Positions 61,505-64,000 of a DNA stretch of 64,000 nt are shown piece by piece (position 1 is the stretch's first letter; the number at the start of each line of letters is the position of its first letter). Both the position numbers and the translations under genes were made by a program. Source of the stretch: Streptomyces tirandamycinicus (GTDB taxonomy: Bacteria > Actinomycetota > Actinomycetes > Streptomycetales > Streptomycetaceae); contig NZ_CP029188.1 of assembly GCF_003097515.1 (NCBI RefSeq), positions 2,413,501 to 2,477,500 of the forward strand. Reading direction: 5' to 3'. A model generated the notes under the pieces. It saw nothing but the letters and a program-made list of their open reading frames with translations. It was not told the DNA's origin and did no database searches.

Positions 61505-62113
61505 TCAATCGGCCACGGCGTCAGCCTTGACGAGTCGGCGGACCTGGACCACATAGAGGATCCCTGCCCACCAATACAGAGTTGTACCCCATCCTGCGAA
61601 CGCCCATCCGAAAACTTCGGCGAGTGACGCGAGCCACCCGTCTCCGTCGCTGAGCAGCAGGAGCGGGAACGCATACATCAAGTTGAAGGTAGCCGCCTTG
61701 CCCAGAAAGTTCACCTGGGGAGGCGGATAGCCGTGCCGGCGCAGGATTCCCACCATCACGAGCAGCATCAGGTCCCGGGCCAGAAGTGCGACGGTCAACC
61801 AAAGGGGCAGGATGCCCCGCCAGGTCAGGCCCACGAGGGTGGAAAGGATGTAGAGGCGGTCGGCGGCGGGGTCGAGGATCCGGCCCAGGCTGCTGATCTG
61901 GTTCCACCGGCGGGCGAGCTTGCCGTCGAGATAGTCGCTGACGCCGCTCAGTGCGAGCACGAGGAGCGCCCAGCCGTCGGCCTTCGGTCCGCCGAACTCG
62001 GGCAGGAGGATCAGCCACAGGAACAGCGGCACTCCGAGCAGGCGAGCCATGCTGAGGATGTTGGGGATGGTGAGTACCCGGTCGGTCTGAACACGGGTCT
62101 CCTGGACCTCCAC
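61505..62113 (-). CDS. CDP-alcohol phosphatidyltransferase
   Basis: A 202-residue membrane enzyme of the CDP-alcohol phosphotransferase family (PgsA/cardiolipin-synthase-like). The complete signature DYLDGKLARRWNQISSLGR followed by ILDPAADR (about 60-86) has all catalytic Asp residues. It joins a CDP-linked lipid to an alcohol such as glycerol phosphate or inositol phosphate; which one is not evident. Start: GTG at 62113 with AGGAGG about 8 nt upstream. It lies upstream of the nucleotidyltransferase gene on the same strand, likely cotranscribed. Confidence 0.87.
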   Translation of the reverse strand: MEVQETRVQTDRVLTIPNILSMARLLGVPLFLWLILLPEFGGPKADGWALLVLALSGVSDYLDGKLARRWNQISSLGRILDPAADRLYILSTLVGLTWRGILPLWLTVALLARDLMLLVMVGILRRHGYPPPQVNFLGKAATFNLMYAFPLLLLSDGDGWLASLAEVFGWAFAGWGTTLYWWAGILYVVQVRRLVKADAVAD

Positions 62114-62230
62114 CCGGGGGCCTCCTGCCGAACGTACCAACGATGCCCCCTGACCCTACCTTCAGCGGGAACAGCCGGGTACGCAGGGGTTACTGTCGAT
62201 CATGTTCGGTAGCCCGCCCCTGGAACGCGG

Positions 62231-62260
62231 AAAGCCCCGGACCATACGGTCCGGGGCTTT
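62231..62260 (-). terminator. rRNA operon terminator
   Basis: Arms AAAGCCCCGGACC and GGTCCGGGGCTTT with a 4-nt loop, followed on the minus strand by a pyrimidine-poor stretch. It lies 12 nt beyond the 3' end of 5S rRNA and closes the operon. Confidence 0.85.
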
Positions 62261-62271
62261 CCCCAATGATT

Positions 62272-62390
62272 GTTCGGCGGCGTCCTACTCTCCCACAGGG
62301 TCCCCCCTGCAGTACCATCGGCGCTGAAAGGCTTAGCTTCCGGGTTCGGAATGTAACCGGGCGTTTCCCTAACGCTATGACCACCGAAAC
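62272..62390 (-). rRNA. rrf: 5S ribosomal RNA
   Basis: The minus strand begins GTTTCGGTGGTCATAGCG and contains the conserved CGAACCCGGAAGCTAAGCC loop and the closing GTAGGACGCCGCCGAAC, about 119 nt, as expected for an actinobacterial 5S RNA. Confidence 0.96.
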
Positions 62391-62494
62391 TCTATGAAAC
62401 CATCGAACCAGCCGACCAGCACCCCACCACCGGCGGTAATGCGGTCTCGGCATGTTCGCAACTTCAGAACAAACACAGTGGACGCGAGCAACTG

Positions 62495-64000
<1,506 letters not shown>

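Overview
The window is a very G+C-rich actinobacterial chromosome segment. The gene content points to Streptomyces: a divergent third EF-Tu gene, a gcvP-dinB-MerR-nuclease-FtsR-FHA-DUF881 gene string whose order I recall from Streptomyces coelicolor, DUF5999, many GTG starts and several EamA exporters. The right end enters an rRNA operon read on the minus strand (5S complete, 23S cut by the window edge).

Layout. 0-5 kb: end of sbcD, yigZ, an intact IS30-family element with a 3-bp target duplication, a CoA-binding protein and a YbaK-type deacylase. 4.4-15.3 kb: a cupin regulator divergent from an EamA exporter, two left-handed beta-helix enzymes, a FUSC exporter, CsbD, a thioesterase, an MFS transporter, a spermidine-synthase-like protein and a patatin. 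15.3-24.9 kb: tuf3, a DedA/TVP38 protein, uppP, a small island (toxin-antitoxin pair plus a reverse-transcriptase remnant) bounded by a 30-bp repeat of the uppP end, a KimA-like permease and an Lnt-like acyltransferase. 24.8-35 kb: oxidoreductases, a deletion scar joining two beheaded divergent genes (flavin monooxygenase and TetR), ung, a peptide-binding lipoprotein, two SDRs, a HipA-like kinase with DUF3037, and a Rieske lipoprotein. 35-48 kb: regulator/exporter pairs (LysR-EamA, MocR-PPOX, two more EamA), PadR, PhzF, a CPBP protease and a glutamate-cysteine-ligase-like enzyme. 48-62 kb: gcvP behind a tandem glycine riboswitch, dinB, then a minus-strand series of regulatory and envelope genes ending at a nucleotidyltransferase/phosphomannomutase fusion and a CDP-alcohol phosphatidyltransferase. 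62.2-64 kb: 5S and 23S rRNA.

How the genes fit together. Three blocks look functional as units: the gcvP riboswitch unit (glycine catabolism), the MerR-nuclease-FtsR-FHA-DUF881-Sbp-DUF881 block (cell division and carbon/nitrogen signalling), and the sugar-nucleotide/phospholipid pair beside it. UppP, Lnt and the CDP-alcohol enzyme are scattered envelope functions. Most other genes are accessory transporters with their own regulators.

The least expected signals are: (1) the uppP-end-flanked island with the reverse-transcriptase remnant; (2) the double-beheading deletion at about 26.35 kb; (3) an abundance of short tandem repeats in intergenic DNA, three of which duplicate the 3' end of the adjacent gene; (4) an in-frame repeat expansion inside a flavin-binding protein; (5) 10-bp tandem repeats, one per helical turn, upstream of two genes. 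I found no clear phage-defence system, CRISPR array, biosynthetic cluster or tRNA gene.
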